Shown piece after piece: positions 5,343 through 5,653 of a stretch of 5,653 nt of DNA. The stretch comes from Chloroflexota bacterium. GTDB taxonomy: Bacteria; Chloroflexota; UBA5177; JANWHV01. The stretch spans positions 1-5,653 of the forward strand of contig JAICHN010000344.1 of NCBI GenBank assembly GCA_025924845.1, in the 5' to 3' direction. The position numbers and the translations under genes were made by a program. Within the stretch, counting starts at the first letter, position 1; every line of letters begins with the position of its first letter. Below the pieces are notes generated by a model, which was not told where the DNA came from, made no database searches, and saw nothing but the letters and a program-made list of their open reading frames with translations.

Positions 5343-5606
5343 TGGTAGGCCGAGCCGGCGCTGCTTGCCATTCGGCTTAGGTATCAGCACTCGGCGGACT
5401 GGTTTCCAGCGATAGCGCTCCGCACGTACTACGGCGATGATGCGGTCGATTTTCGCCAGCGACATCCCATCTACGGTTTCGTTGTCAGGTCCCTTCGTCA
5501 TGGCGCCCTGATTACAATACAGTTTGCCATAGGCCGTCAGGTACAGGTTCTTGTTGAACAGCATACGATAGACGTTGTACTGCGCCCCCAAACCTGGACA
5601 CGAAAA
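5343..5606 (-). pseudogene. ltrA: Group II intron reverse transcriptase, N-terminal fragment (ML/LtrA-like)
   Basis: The minus-strand frame reads YNVYRMLFNKNLYLTAYGKL, then NQGAMTKGPDNETVDGMS, KIDRIIAVVR, ERYRWKPVRRVLIPK and NGKQRRLGLP, where it meets the recombinase element. This covers RT-0 and RT-1 of a group II intron protein. AYxxxYxNxGAxTKGxxxxTxDG and the PVRR-x-x-I-x-K-x-N-x-K block resemble the N-terminus of LtrA and relatives (ML class). The CL-class half at 1280-2608 would be expected to have a different N-terminus, so the two fragments may come from different introns. A TGA at 5607-5609 stops the frame upstream. Beyond it the same frame is open to the window edge (LKQQADDQGTNSQT), suggesting an in-frame nonsense change or an unrelated junction. 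No usable start is seen; the first TTG (5591) is unconvincing. The symbol is generic for the family. Confidence 0.8.
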
Positions 5607-5615
5607 TCAGGTTTG
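5589..5615. repeat. Inverted repeat spanning the stop before the RT fragment
   Basis: CAAACCTG and CAGGTTTG form a perfect 8-bp stem around an 11-base loop; the in-frame TGA lies across the loop and stem edge. This is not expected inside a coding sequence and may mark a junction or an insertion-sequence end. Confidence 0.4.
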
Positions 5616-5653
5616 AGAGTTGGTCCCCTGGTCGTCGGCCTGCTGCTTGAGCC

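Noticed and set aside
1..5653. CRISPR array, tRNA or rRNA genes
   Set aside because: No regularly spaced repeats, no cloverleaf and no rRNA-like sequence seen on either strand.

Overview
The window is a mosaic of mobile-element remnants set in GC-rich chromosomal DNA. It suggests a GC-rich environmental bacterium, perhaps Chloroflexota or Actinomycetota. That guess rests only on the strong G/C bias at third codon positions and the style of the sigma-factor and integrase tails; nothing here fixes the taxon.

Left part (1-1193). The window opens with the C-terminal end of an ECF sigma factor of the SnoaL-tailed type (3-128, +). A weakly supported ORF with a good start-proximal coding signal follows (145 onward, +). 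On the minus strand lies a small Cys-containing C-terminal gene remnant (488-595). An imperfect 55-bp inverted repeat bounds a MITE-like segment (590-925). Its right end directly abuts a truncated tyrosine recombinase, of which only the C-terminal catalytic part remains (926-1085, +). The segment 1086-1193 has no gene I can support. It contains two small hairpins and is the 3' exon of the next element.

Group II intron, minus strand (1194-2608). The 3' end is very clear. Domain VI has a bulged adenosine 7 nt from the end. Domain V is a canonical 34-nt hairpin with a GCAA tetraloop and a 2-nt bulge. Upstream of these is the C-terminal 440 residues of an intron-encoded protein: reverse transcriptase with YADD, maturase (X), and HNH endonuclease.

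Serine-recombinase element (about 2606-5342, +). The intron reverse-transcriptase gene is cut at the codons of its conserved G-x-P-T motif by a roughly 2.7-kb element carrying three co-oriented genes. These are a DUF5372-like small protein (2650-2943), a 67-residue protein (2982-3188), and a 697-residue large serine recombinase (3142-5235) whose start lies inside the previous gene. Hairpins and an AT palindrome fill the last 100 bp. All three genes look intact, so the element may still be active.

Right part (5343-5653). On the minus strand lies the N-terminal half of a group II intron reverse transcriptase, ending at the same LGLP motif. From remembered family signatures it looks like the LtrA-type (ML) class, whereas the left-hand half looks like a CL-class protein with HNH. 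If so, the element is flanked by halves of two different introns broken at the same conserved motif. That would mean this recombinase family targets the conserved G-x-P-T coding sequence of group II intron RT genes and that two such insertions recombined. This is the most interesting point of the window. The rival explanation is simple insertion into one intron gene.
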